From Nitrospirota bacterium (GTDB taxonomy: Bacteria > Nitrospirota > Nitrospiria > Nitrospirales > NS-4): 12,953 nucleotides of DNA. A program made the position numbers and the translations under genes. Shown here piece by piece: positions 1 to 6,798 of this stretch. Within the stretch, counting starts at the first letter, position 1; the number at the start of each line of letters is the position of its first letter. The stretch is from positions 1 through 12,953 of the forward strand of contig VBOF01000016.1 in NCBI GenBank assembly GCA_005877855.1, in the 5' to 3' direction. The notes under the pieces were generated by a model. That model was not told the DNA's origin, did no database searches, and was given only the letters and a program-made list of their open reading frames with translations.

Positions 1-82
1 TTAACCGTTCTACGTTAATCGTTAAACGTAAAGTCCTTACTTTTTTGCCGATTAACGATTAACGTTTAACGAATAACGACGT
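1..82. repeat. Degenerate heptamer array and inverted repeat upstream of dnaX
   Basis: This AT-rich stretch, in contrast with the GC-rich genes after it, can be cut into 7-base units. Positions 1-28 read TTAACCG, TTCTACG, TTAATCG, TTAAACG. A 22-base spacer (29-50) follows, then ATTAACG, ATTAACG, TTTAACG, AATAACG at 51-78. The two halves are in inverted orientation: CGTTAATCGTTAAACGT (13-29) matches the reverse complement of 62-78 at 16 of 17 positions, so a long hairpin or cruciform with a 32-base loop is possible. The dnaX start codon lies only 4 bases after the array. No Shine-Dalgarno sequence is visible in it, so the array occupies the place where the leader and ribosome site should be. 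Function unknown; it could be a dispersed intergenic repeat. Confidence 0.75.
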
Positions 83-1783
83 ATGGAATACCAGGTCTCA
101 GCCCGCAAGCACCGTCCGATGACCTTCGCCGAGGTCACCGGGCAGACGCACGTCGTCCGGACCCTCACGAATGCCCTCGCCTCGGGGCGCACCGCCCACG
201 CCTACCTGTTCTCCGGCATGCGCGGCGTCGGCAAGACCACCATGGCCCGCATCCTGGCGAAGGCCCTCAACTGCGAGAAGGGACCGACTTCCACGCCCTG
301 TCTCGCCTGCGTAAGCTGCCGGGAAATCGGCGCCGGGATGTCGTTCGACGTGATGGAGATCGACGGCGCGTCCAGCAACAGCGTGGACGACGTCCGCGAG
401 ATGCGCGAGACCGTCAAGACCGCGCCGGCGCACGGCCGGTACCGCGTGTACATCATCGATGAGGTCCACATGCTGTCGACGGCGGCGTTCAACGCCCTGC
501 TCAAAACGCTGGAGGAGCCGCCCGCCCACGTGGTCTTCGTCTTCGCGACGACGGAAGCGCACAAGGTTCCCCCGACGATCCTCTCCCGCTGCCAGCACTT
601 CACGTTCCGGCGGATTCCGCGACGCGAGGTGGTAGACACCCTCAAGCGCGTGACGGCCGCGGAAGGGATCACGATCGACGACCGCAGCTTGAGCGCCCTG
701 GCCCGCGCCTCCGACGGCAGCCTGCGGGATGCCCTGAGCCTCTTGGATCAGGCCGTGGCGTTCGGCGGCAAGCGCGTCGAGGCCGAGCAGCTCATGATCT
801 TACTGGGCGCGGTCCCGCACGAGCTGCTCCGCGGCGCGCTCGAGGCGATCCTGGCACGCGACGCTGCGGGCGCGCTGAAGGCGCTGGCCGCCGTGCAGGA
901 TCATGGATGCGACGTCCGTCAGTTCTGCGGCGAACTCATGGAGCACGTCCGAAATCTATTGGTGGCCAGGATCGTGCCTGACGCCGGCGATCTCATCGAG
1001 CTGGGGCCCGATGAGCAGGCCGAAATCAAGGCCGACGCCGCGCGGCTGACTGTGGACTACATCCAGGAGCTGTTCCGGGTCTTCCTGCAGGCCGAGGACG
1101 GCATCCGCGCCAGCCAGTATCCGTGGTTCGTGGTCGAGATGGCCGCTGTGCGCGCGTGCCGGGTCGTGCAGGCGCAGGCCGCGCACTCGCCCGGGCGGCC
1201 CGAGACGAGAGTCCCATCCATTCCGCCCAAAGTCGCTCCGCAGGCCGCACCGCCGTCCAGGGCGAGCGAGTCAGGACCCACCTCGGCGCCCCGTACCGAA
1301 CAACCGCAGCCCGTCCGCGAGGCGACGCCGTCACCGTCCGTGCGGCAGGAGCCGGTGAGTCTGGATTGGGAAGCGGTGGTCGCACGGGTTCTTGCCGAGC
1401 GGCCCAACATCGGCGCGTTCCTCGAAGATTCTGGACTGGTGGGTACGGCGGGCGATCTGGTGACGGTCGGCTTTCCCGCGTCGGCCGGGACCGCTATGAG
1501 GATGATGCAGCAGGAAAGCTACCAACAGGCGGTCGCGGACGCATGCTCGGCGCTGGCCGGCCGGCCCCTGCGCGTGCGCGTCGTGTCGCTGGATGGCGGA
1601 ACGGGCGCGCCGACGGCCGCGCAGCTTCGGCGGGAACGCGAAGCGACGAGGGAGCGCCATCTTCGCGATGAAGCCCTCACCAACCCGCTCGTTCAGGAGG
1701 CCCTCTCGGTCTTCGGGGGCGAGGTCAAGGAGGTTCGGCACAGCCGCGCCCCGCTGGAGCCTGAAGGCGAAACCGGGGGCTGA
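83..1783 (+). CDS. dnaX: DNA polymerase III subunit gamma/tau
   Basis: Clamp-loader ATPase of the replicative polymerase: it loads the beta sliding clamp and tethers polymerase cores in the replisome. The 566-residue product begins with the family-typical MEYQVSARKHRP and has Walker A GMRGVGKT (45-52), four zinc-ligand cysteines (C64, C73, C76, C79), Walker B IIDEVH (124-129) and the sensor-1 region ending in the SRC motif (168-170), whose arginine acts as the arginine finger. Residues about 220-350 fit the oligomerisation domain. A Pro/Ala/Ser-rich linker (about 375-425) leads to a C-terminal tau-like domain. No A-run slippery heptamer like the one producing gamma in E. coli is present, so probably only the full-length form is made. 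The start agrees with the family N-terminus although no clear ribosome site precedes it. First gene of a dnaX-ybaB-recR operon. Confidence 0.97.
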   Translation: MEYQVSARKHRPMTFAEVTGQTHVVRTLTNALASGRTAHAYLFSGMRGVGKTTMARILAKALNCEKGPTSTPCLACVSCREIGAGMSFDVMEIDGASSNSVDDVREMRETVKTAPAHGRYRVYIIDEVHMLSTAAFNALLKTLEEPPAHVVFVFATTEAHKVPPTILSRCQHFTFRRIPRREVVDTLKRVTAAEGITIDDRSLSALARASDGSLRDALSLLDQAVAFGGKRVEAEQLMILLGAVPHELLRGALEAILARDAAGALKALAAVQDHGCDVRQFCGELMEHVRNLLVARIVPDAGDLIELGPDEQAEIKADAARLTVDYIQELFRVFLQAEDGIRASQYPWFVVEMAAVRACRVVQAQAAHSPGRPETRVPSIPPKVAPQAAPPSRASESGPTSAPRTEQPQPVREATPSPSVRQEPVSLDWEAVVARVLAERPNIGAFLEDSGLVGTAGDLVTVGFPASAGTAMRMMQQESYQQAVADACSALAGRPLRVRVVSLDGGTGAPTAAQLRREREATRERHLRDEALTNPLVQEALSVFGGEVKEVRHSRAPLEPEGETGG

Positions 1784-1808
1784 TTGCAGGACACGGAAAG
1801 GGGAGCGG

Positions 1809-2138
1809 ATGTCTGACAAAGGCATGTTCGGCAATCTCGGCAATCTGATGAAGCAGGCGCAGGCGATGCAGGAGCGCCTCGCCAAGGTCCAGGCGGAAGT
1901 CGCGACGAAGACCGTCCAGGCATCGGCGGGCGGCGGCATGGTGACGGTGGTCACAAACGGCGCGATGGAAATTGTCTCGGTCAAGATCGATCCGGAAGTC
2001 CTCAAGGCCAGCGACGGCGAGATGCTGCAAGACCTGGTGGTGGCCGCTACCAATGAAGCGCTCCGCAAGGCGCGCGAGATGGTGGCGGAGGAAATGAAGG
2101 GGATCACCGGGGGGCTGCCAATTCCCGGGCTCTTCTAA
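1809..2138 (+). CDS. ybaB: YbaB/EbfC family nucleoid-associated DNA-binding protein
   Basis: A small DNA-binding protein of 109 residues, the usual family length. The family forms dimers that bind and bridge DNA in the nucleoid, and it is almost always encoded between dnaX and recR, as here. The sequence shows the typical N-terminal helix rich in Gln and Met (FGNLGNLMKQAQAMQERL), the central GGGMVTVVTNG strand pair, the V-KIDPEVL segment, and the C-terminal helix ending in GLPIPGLF. The chosen ATG follows a purine-rich ribosome site (AAAGGGGAGCGG) in the 25-base gap after dnaX. An in-frame extension upstream into dnaX exists but lacks family character. recR starts 12 bases downstream, so co-transcription is likely. 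Confidence 0.95.
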   Translation: MSDKGMFGNLGNLMKQAQAMQERLAKVQAEVATKTVQASAGGGMVTVVTNGAMEIVSVKIDPEVLKASDGEMLQDLVVAATNEALRKAREMVAEEMKGITGGLPIPGLF

Positions 2139-2150
2139 CGTCCTCTCGCG

Positions 2151-2747
2151 ATGGACCGGAAAGGCATTCTCGAAGATCTTGTGCGGGAGCTCACCAGCTT
2201 GCCCGGGATCGGCCGGAAGACCGCCCAGCGCCTGGCCTTTCACATCCTCAAGCAGCCGCCTGAGGACGCGGAACGGCTGGCCCGAGCCGTCCTGGCCGTC
2301 AAGGAGCGGTTGGGGCTCTGCCGCCAATGCCGCAACCTCGCCGAGGGGGAGCTCTGCGACATCTGTCGCGACCCGGCGCGAGATGCGACCCGCGTAGTGG
2401 TCGTCGAGGACGTCACCACCCTGTACGCCTTCGAACGGACCGGCGGGTACAAAGGGCTCTACCACGTGCTGGCCGGGGCGCTCTCTCCGTTGGACGGCGT
2501 GGGCCCCGCCGACATCAAAGCGCAGGACCTCGTGGACCGGCTGGCACAGGGCAAGGTCGAAGAAGTCATCATTGCCACATCCCCGACCATCGAAGGCGAG
2601 GCGACGGCTATCTATCTGTCGCGGCTGATCAGGCCGATGGGCATCCGGATCAGTCGCATCGCCTGCGGCGTGCCGGTAGGGATGGACCTCGAGTATGCCG
2701 ACGAGGTGACCCTGTTGAAGTCGCTGGACGGCCGTCGGGACATCTAG
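2151..2747 (+). CDS. recR: Recombination mediator protein RecR
   Basis: RecR acts with RecO (and RecF) to load RecA on SSB-coated single-stranded DNA during gap repair. The 198-residue length is standard. Visible parts in order: a helix-hairpin-helix with LTSLPGIGRKTAQRLAFH (14-31); a C4 zinc finger with C57, C60, C69 and C72; a Toprim domain beginning VVVVED (82-87, with the conserved acidic E86); and the C-terminal ATP-binding-like end containing GVPVGMDLEYAD. There is little Shine-Dalgarno sequence, so translation is probably coupled to ybaB 12 bases upstream. The TAG stop codon (2745-2747) is the first part of the inverted-repeat element that follows. Confidence 0.98.
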   Translation: MDRKGILEDLVRELTSLPGIGRKTAQRLAFHILKQPPEDAERLARAVLAVKERLGLCRQCRNLAEGELCDICRDPARDATRVVVVEDVTTLYAFERTGGYKGLYHVLAGALSPLDGVGPADIKAQDLVDRLAQGKVEEVIIATSPTIEGEATAIYLSRLIRPMGIRISRIACGVPVGMDLEYADEVTLLKSLDGRRDI

Positions 2748-2927
2748 CCCGGATCACCCATGGATACCTACTGCGTCGGCCGATCCTCTTGCCCGGCGCG
2801 GCTTTTCTCGTTCACCCTCCTCGACGTACCGCTGCGGGTACGCCTGCGTCGTTCTCACTTGCGAGAAGCCACGGCGGGCTTCGGTCTCGACCGCCTCGCT
2901 ACGGCATCCATGAGTAATCTGGGCTAG
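2744..2927. repeat. 184-bp structured inverted-repeat element between convergent genes
   Basis: The 22-base ends 2744-2765 and 2906-2927 are inverted copies matching at 19 of 22 positions, starting and finishing with CTAG. The interior is also highly structured. CGTACC (2825-2830) pairs with GGTACG (2837-2842), CGACG (2822-2826) can pair with CGTCG (2847-2851), and GGCTTTTCTCG (2800-2810) pairs with CGAGAAGCC (2862-2870) with small bulges. GAAGCC (2865-2870) can alternatively pair with GGCTTC (2877-2882). It contains no convincing gene. It fits exactly between the recR stop and the TPR gene stop and may serve as a bidirectional terminator or RNA-stability element. It looks like a non-autonomous REP- or MITE-like repeat; copies elsewhere cannot be checked here. 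Confidence 0.8.
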
Positions 2928-2929
2928 CC

Positions 2930-4189
2930 TCACTTCACCGCTTTCTTCAGCGCCTCGATCCGCTTCTCGGCCTTCTCGATGCGTTCTTTTTCCCCGGAAG
3001 TGTTTTCCACGTACGCCAGATAGTTCTCGTAGGCCGTGAGCGCGCGGCGCGGCTGCGTGTCCTCGATGGCCTCCGCCAGGTTGAAATGGGCGTCCGCGTA
3101 GTTCGGGCGCAGCCCGATGGCGGTGTGAAAGGCCTCCGCCGCCCGCGTCTTGTCGCCCATGAGCGAGTAGACCTTGCCCAGATGGTTGACCACCTCCGGA
3201 ATCGACGGCCGGATCTTCAACGACGTCTCGATGGCGGCGGCGGCCTGTGACAGCGCTCCCTTGTCACGGTATGCCAAACCCAGGCGGTGATGGGCCTCGG
3301 CCTGATAGAGAGGCTCGCTCAAGCCGATCTCGATCGCGCGTTGGTATGCCTCGACAGCCGCGTCGTTCTCCTTCTGGCCGCACAGGCCGAAGTGGGCGAC
3401 CTCGCCCTTCGCGAAGTGCTGCCTGGCGATGTAGTCCCGGCTCTCGCTGTCGCCCGGGCCGTAGGTGGCCCGCGTCTGCGTTCCGGGGGGCAGGTGCACC
3501 TTCGATAGGAATTCCGGCTTGTACGGTGAGAGCAGTGGGAGGTACGGTGTGAGCACGCTGGAGTCGAGATAGAGGATCTGTCGCTCGTCCTTCGGAATGG
3601 TGATGGCCCGTGCGCTCACGCGCTGGCCCTGGTCACCGTACAGGCGGCCGGAGCGAGGGCCGCCGGCACGCCTGGAGACCTCGGTGGGGAGGAGAAAGTC
3701 GGTCGGGATCTGCTTGGCAAGCCAGGCCGTGTAGTCGCGCTGGGCCGCGAGGTCGAGTCCTTCGTAGAGAATCCCGATGTAGCCGATCAGGAGGCCGCGG
3801 TCGTCGAAGAACAGGTGGTACTCGCTTTCGCGGCCCGCGGTGGGGCGGTAGACTGTGATCTCCTCGCCCGCGCCCCACGGAACCCGTTCGGTCCGGCGAC
3901 CGGCTTCGTGCATCAGAGCGGTCTCGCGGAGGTCGCAGAGATTCCACGGGGGCACCGGAAGGAGGCGGGGGTTGGTGGGAGCCTGCTCCGGGACAGCCGG
4001 CGGCCCCCCTCCGCAGGCGGCCAGAAAAAAAAGGCTTCCCGCACTCAGCAGGGCCAGTACAGCCTGGTGCGTGCGGGAAGCCAGAGAACGCGGAAACGAC
4101 CGCGGTCGGCTCAGGTCAATACGACCATGACGACCGGAAGGATGGCCAGCTGTAGCGGTACCGTCTGAAGTCCCTCCGGTACAATTCAT
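2930..4189 (-). CDS. TPR-repeat lipoprotein
   Basis: A predicted lipoprotein of 419 residues with C-terminal tetratricopeptide repeats, which are generic protein-interaction modules. After a basic N-terminus, a hydrophobic stretch (about 43-58) ends in lipobox LAAC with lipidated C59, followed by GGG. A non-TPR domain (about 70-260) is not recognised. Residues about 268-400 hold roughly four TPRs, including AHHRLGLAYRDKGALSQA, VVNHLGKVYSLMGDKTRA and AHFNLAEAIEDTQPRRAL, and the protein ends in a charged helix. The ATG at 4189 lies inside the preceding lipoprotein gene, giving a 74-base overlap; no later ATG, GTG or TTG precedes the signal peptide, so this start is the only normal choice. An 8-base A run (4025-4032, T on the coding strand) sits in the signal-peptide codons and is a possible slippage site. 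Confidence 0.85.
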   Translation of the reverse strand: MNCTGGTSDGTATAGHPSGRHGRIDLSRPRSFPRSLASRTHQAVLALLSAGSLFFLAACGGGPPAVPEQAPTNPRLLPVPPWNLCDLRETALMHEAGRRTERVPWGAGEEITVYRPTAGRESEYHLFFDDRGLLIGYIGILYEGLDLAAQRDYTAWLAKQIPTDFLLPTEVSRRAGGPRSGRLYGDQGQRVSARAITIPKDERQILYLDSSVLTPYLPLLSPYKPEFLSKVHLPPGTQTRATYGPGDSESRDYIARQHFAKGEVAHFGLCGQKENDAAVEAYQRAIEIGLSEPLYQAEAHHRLGLAYRDKGALSQAAAAIETSLKIRPSIPEVVNHLGKVYSLMGDKTRAAEAFHTAIGLRPNYADAHFNLAEAIEDTQPRRALTAYENYLAYVENTSGEKERIEKAEKRIEALKKAVK

Positions 4190-4466
4190 CCTGGTTGGTG
4201 TACCCGAAAAACTCCGGGTTCATCGCAAACGTATTATACAGGGTTTGGTTCAGGACCATATCGAGCGCGACCCCGACAGGATTGGCGAGGAATGCAAGTA
4301 TCCGCATCGGGTGCCCGCCGTCCCAGTCTCTTGTGATCAATCCTTCGTCCAGCCCTACCGATAGGTCGATGGGGCGGGGCGAGGGATAGACATCAATGGC
4401 GGCGCAGGCAGACAGGCCCAATGCGATGACGACGAGAACAGCCATCGAAGTGCGTGCGAGAAACAT
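4116..4466 (-). CDS. Small predicted lipoprotein, function unknown
   Basis: 116 residues. The N-terminus MFLARTSMAVLVVIALGLSAC is a lipoprotein signal peptide with lipobox LSAC and lipidated C21. The mature part includes a hydrophobic segment MRILAFLANPVGVALDMVLN, suggesting close membrane contact, and an aromatic- and Arg-rich tail ending RYRYSWPSFRSSWSY. The family is not recognised. The start was chosen because AAGGGAGG (complement of 4473-4480) lies 6 bases upstream and the signal peptide begins there; a longer reading frame to 4568 would run through the predicted promoter. Its 3' end overlaps the TPR lipoprotein gene by 74 bases in another frame, so the two are probably co-expressed. Confidence 0.75.
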   Translation of the reverse strand: MFLARTSMAVLVVIALGLSACAAIDVYPSPRPIDLSVGLDEGLITRDWDGGHPMRILAFLANPVGVALDMVLNQTLYNTFAMNPEFFGYTNQDELYRRDFRRYRYSWPSFRSSWSY

Positions 4467-4506
4467 GTCCAGCCTCCCTTCCAAGAAACGGCTATCACTG
4501 GCAAGC

Positions 4507-4535
4507 AGTGTAGCAAAAGGCACCCTTACTGTCCA
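4507..4535 (-). promoter_or_regulatory. Predicted sigma-70-type promoter for the lipoprotein pair
   Basis: On the minus strand TGGACA (4530-4535) and TACACT (4507-4512) are separated by exactly 17 bases, and TGC precedes the -10 element, giving an extended -10. The expected start of transcription is near 4500, leaving a leader of about 35 bases with the AAGGGAGG ribosome site before the ATG at 4466. Prediction from sequence match only. Confidence 0.5.
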
Positions 4536-4634
4536 GGAAAAATTGGGGCTGGAAGCAGCCGAAGTCAATGTAGGTATTGGATAACCCGCGAAGCACTGGA
4601 TCCACCAAATTTATCACTAGTGGCATACCATTTC

Positions 4635-4675
4635 CGCCCCTGAGTGCTGGAAAGGGGCGCTACGAACGAAGTTCG
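4635..4675 (-). terminator. Two tandem hairpins just downstream of tRNA-Val
   Basis: Reading the minus strand after the tRNA, CGAAC-TTC-GTTCG (4663-4675) forms a perfect 5-bp stem starting 4 bases past the CCA end. It is followed by a 6-bp stem CGCCCC/GGGGCG (4635-4659) with a 13-base loop. Neither is followed by a convincing U tract, so this may be a 3' processing or weak termination signal rather than a classical terminator. Confidence 0.35.
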
Positions 4676-4678
4676 GTA

Positions 4679-4753
4679 TGGTGGGCGATACAGGTTTTGA
4701 ACCTGTGGCCTCTTGCGTGTGAAGCAAGCGCTCTCCCACTGAGCTAATCGCCC
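4679..4753 (-). tRNA. tRNA-Val (anticodon CAC)
   Basis: A complete cloverleaf reads on the minus strand. The acceptor stem is GGGCGAT/ATCGCCC (7 bp). The D arm is GCTC/GAGC, and the anticodon stem CTTGC/GCAAG encloses the loop TTCACAC, giving anticodon CAC (decodes GUG). A 5-base variable region follows, and the T arm is ACAGG/CCTGT with loop TTCAAAA. The discriminator base A is followed by an encoded CCA (4679-4681). All arms pair fully, so the gene should be functional. It lies between rlmI upstream and the lipoprotein gene downstream and has its own predicted promoter. Confidence 0.96.
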
Positions 4754-4778
4754 ACTCCGACGCCGCAGCAGGGGGTGT

Positions 4779-4807
4779 AAAGTAGCATGACGGCCCCGCG
4801 CAGTCAA
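4779..4807 (-). promoter_or_regulatory. Predicted promoter of tRNA-Val with GC-rich discriminator
   Basis: On the minus strand TTGACT (4802-4807) is separated by 17 bases from TACTTT (4779-4784), which is preceded by TGC. The sequence after the -10 element, ACACCCCCTGC, is GC-rich, as in stable-RNA promoters that are shut down by ppGpp in proteobacteria. Placement between the rlmI stop and the tRNA 5' end supports the call; the regulation is inferred. Confidence 0.5.
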
Positions 4808-4819
4808 TCGCTGACGGCT

Positions 4820-6001
4820 CTAGAGGACCTGCAACACGCAACACTTCAGGTACTCGCTTTCGGGCAGCCCGAGCAGGACGGGGTGGTCGCGGCCCTGTTG
4901 CCCCCGCGCTACCAGCCTGACCGTCCGGCGGACATCCCGGGCGGCGTCCCAGAGCATGCGGAGAAACTGCTCGGCGGAAAGGTGATAGGAGCAGGAGCAG
5001 GTGACCAGAAACGCGCCGGGGCGGAGAAGCCGCATCGCCCGGAGGTTGATCTCCTTGTAGCCGGCCAGGGCTTCCGGTATCCGGTTGTGCGCCTTGACGA
5101 ACGCCGGAGGATCGAGGATGACCAGGTCGAAGGCTTCGCGCCGGCGGTCGTGCTCTCTCAGCTCGTCGAAGACGTTGCCGACGCGGAAGGCGCAGCGATC
5201 CGTCAGGCCGTTCCGTTCGGCCAGGGCGGTCGCCTGCTTGATCGCGGCCGGCGACTGATCGATCCCGGTGACGCGCGTGGCCCCGGACCGGGCGGCAAGG
5301 AGGCCCCACAGCCCCACGTAGCAGAAGCAGTCCAACACTTCGGCCCCGCCGGCCATCCGTTCGATCAGGGGGTAGTTGTCGATCTGATCGAGGAAGAGGC
5401 CCGTTTTCTGCCCCTCCAGGAGATCAACCGCTACGTCCAGACCGTGGATCGTGACGGTGGGCTCGGGCGGGATCTGCCCTCGGAGGACGGCCCGTTCCCT
5501 GGGGAGGCCTTCCCGCTCGCGCATCGGCGAATCGTTGCGGGCCACGATCGTCCGTGGCCGTAGGACCTCTTCGACGGCTGTGAGGATCAACTCGCGGCGG
5601 CGGTCCATACCGGCGGTCAGGAGCTGGATCGCCACCGCGTCGTCGTAGCGGTCCACGACCAGCCCGGGCAGGCCGTCGGCTTCTCCGTGGACGACCCGGT
5701 AGGCGACCCTGTCCCCCATGAACCTTTCCCGCAAGGCCATGGCCTGACGGATGCGGGCGAGAAAAAACTCCTGATCGACGGGCACGCGGCCTCGCGCCAG
5801 CACGCGGACGGCGAGGGTCGTGCGCGGGTTGAGATAGCCGCGGCCCAGGAAGTGGCCTTGGCTGTCGTGGAGGTCAACAAGGTCGCCGGGAGCCGCATCC
5901 GGGGGCCAGCCCTCCAGCTCGTTCTGGTAGATCCAGGGATGCCCGGCCAGCAGCCGGTCCTGCTCTCCTGGTCTCAGCCGGATCGTGTGGACCCGCTCCA
6001 T
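4820..6001 (-). CDS. rlmI: 23S rRNA (cytosine-C5) methyltransferase, RlmI family
   Basis: A class I SAM-dependent RNA methyltransferase of 393 residues; E. coli RlmI makes m5C1962 in 23S rRNA. An N-terminal PUA domain (about 3-75, with LLAGHPWIYQNELE and GRGYLNP) is followed by a linking EEHD-like domain (about 80-180). The Rossmann methylase has QKTGLFLDQIDNY (198-210), SAM motif I VLDCFCYVG (222-230), acidic loop GIDQS (246-250), the catalytic-loop LDPPAF (296-301) and TCSCSYHL (334-341) containing the candidate catalytic cysteines. The start lies 6 bases after the stop of the beta-barrel gene, so it is probably expressed from the same transcript. Exact target position is inferred from the family; the related YccW-type m5C specificity is the best fit. 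Confidence 0.88.
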   Translation of the reverse strand: MERVHTIRLRPGEQDRLLAGHPWIYQNELEGWPPDAAPGDLVDLHDSQGHFLGRGYLNPRTTLAVRVLARGRVPVDQEFFLARIRQAMALRERFMGDRVAYRVVHGEADGLPGLVVDRYDDAVAIQLLTAGMDRRRELILTAVEEVLRPRTIVARNDSPMREREGLPRERAVLRGQIPPEPTVTIHGLDVAVDLLEGQKTGLFLDQIDNYPLIERMAGGAEVLDCFCYVGLWGLLAARSGATRVTGIDQSPAAIKQATALAERNGLTDRCAFRVGNVFDELREHDRRREAFDLVILDPPAFVKAHNRIPEALAGYKEINLRAMRLLRPGAFLVTCSCSYHLSAEQFLRMLWDAARDVRRTVRLVARGQQGRDHPVLLGLPESEYLKCCVLQVL

Positions 6002-6007
6002 TCTCAG

Positions 6008-6769
6008 CTAGAGTTCGAAATCCAGAATGCTCTTGAAGACGAGGTCATCGCTCCGATCGGTCCAGCCGAATTGCAAGCCCATATCCCAGCCCACGCTGCC
6101 GAATTTGAACTTGATGGCCGGCCCGAGGGAATGCTGTTGGTTGTTCGCTGTCGGAAAGCTTCCGAGCGGCCCGAAGGTGCCGAACGCCTCGAGGCCCAGC
6201 CGGACCGATGGATTGGCAGACCAGTAGAGCCCGTGCTCATAGCCGAACCGTACGCGCGAGGCGTCGTTGAACTCCCGCTCCCAAACAGGATTCAGCCGGA
6301 TCATGAAGTCCTCGATGCGGCTCTCCAGCAGGAGTTTCCATTCGACCTCGTCCCGATGCTCGTACTGCCGCCGCGGGAGTGTGTACTCGAGGTACAGGGC
6401 GGCCGCGGGCCAAAAGTCCCGCTGGTCAAAGAACCGGTAAATGGTTTCGAACCGGTACTGGACGAACGTGAACTGCTCGCTGCCGCCTTGTGTGGGCTGC
6501 TCGAAGTCCAGGTACGCTTCCAGGCTCCAGCGATCCGTGAGTCCGTAAGCCAGCTCTCCGGTGTGGCGGAGGAGGCGCTTGCGAGGGAACGGGCCGGACG
6601 TGGTCAGCGGCGTATCCAGAAACGCGTCGAACCAGTAAGCCACCTCGGCTTCCCCCTTGTCGAGGGCGTAGGGAGAATACACTTTGAGGTGCCGCGCCTC
6701 GGCTGTCGTAGCCCCCAGGGTCAATTCCAGCAGGCAGAGCAGGAATGCTGCTGAGGCGATGCGGGCCAT
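6008..6769 (-). CDS. Predicted exported beta-barrel protein, function unknown
   Basis: 253 residues from the ATG at 6769. The N-terminus MARIASAAFLLCLLELTLG is a signal peptide, likely cut after AEA (about residue 25). The remainder has many short amphipathic stretches with alternating hydrophobic and polar residues and abundant Tyr, Phe and Trp (for example AEVAYWFDAFLD, RWSLEAYLDFEQ, VRFGYEHGLYW, GLQFGWTDRSDDLVFKS), the usual appearance of a small outer-membrane barrel. The last residue is Leu rather than the common Phe. A GTG at 6796, 2 bases after the previous stop, is an alternative start. The family is not recognised. Position between the 4-TM gene and rlmI (6-base gap) suggests it belongs with the upstream envelope redox genes. 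Confidence 0.7.
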   Translation of the reverse strand: MARIASAAFLLCLLELTLGATTAEARHLKVYSPYALDKGEAEVAYWFDAFLDTPLTTSGPFPRKRLLRHTGELAYGLTDRWSLEAYLDFEQPTQGGSEQFTFVQYRFETIYRFFDQRDFWPAAALYLEYTLPRRQYEHRDEVEWKLLLESRIEDFMIRLNPVWEREFNDASRVRFGYEHGLYWSANPSVRLGLEAFGTFGPLGSFPTANNQQHSLGPAIKFKFGSVGWDMGLQFGWTDRSDDLVFKSILDFEL

Positions 6770-6798
6770 TGGTCCAACACCCGACGCGAGAGTCACTG

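Noticed and set aside
1..82. CRISPR-like array
   Set aside because: Units are 7 bases with no spacers of regular length; does not fit CRISPR.
83..1783. Programmed frameshift producing a short gamma form of DnaX
   Set aside because: No A-rich slippery heptamer or long A or T run was found in the gene.
2756..2917. Small gene within the recR-TPR gap
   Set aside because: An open frame continues from inside recR through the element, but it is an overlapping frame lacking protein features, and the DNA is explained by the inverted-repeat structure.
4565..4807. 80-codon minus-strand open frame covering the tRNA
   Set aside because: It is simply read through tRNA-Val and its promoter; not a protein gene.
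4787..5563. Plus-strand open frame of 258 codons opposite rlmI
   Set aside because: Fully inside a confidently identified methyltransferase gene on the other strand; no domain seen.
5687..6754. Long plus-strand open frame of 355 codons
   Set aside because: It runs antisense across rlmI and the beta-barrel gene, lacks recognisable domains, and is typical of the spurious open frames opposite genes in GC-rich DNA.
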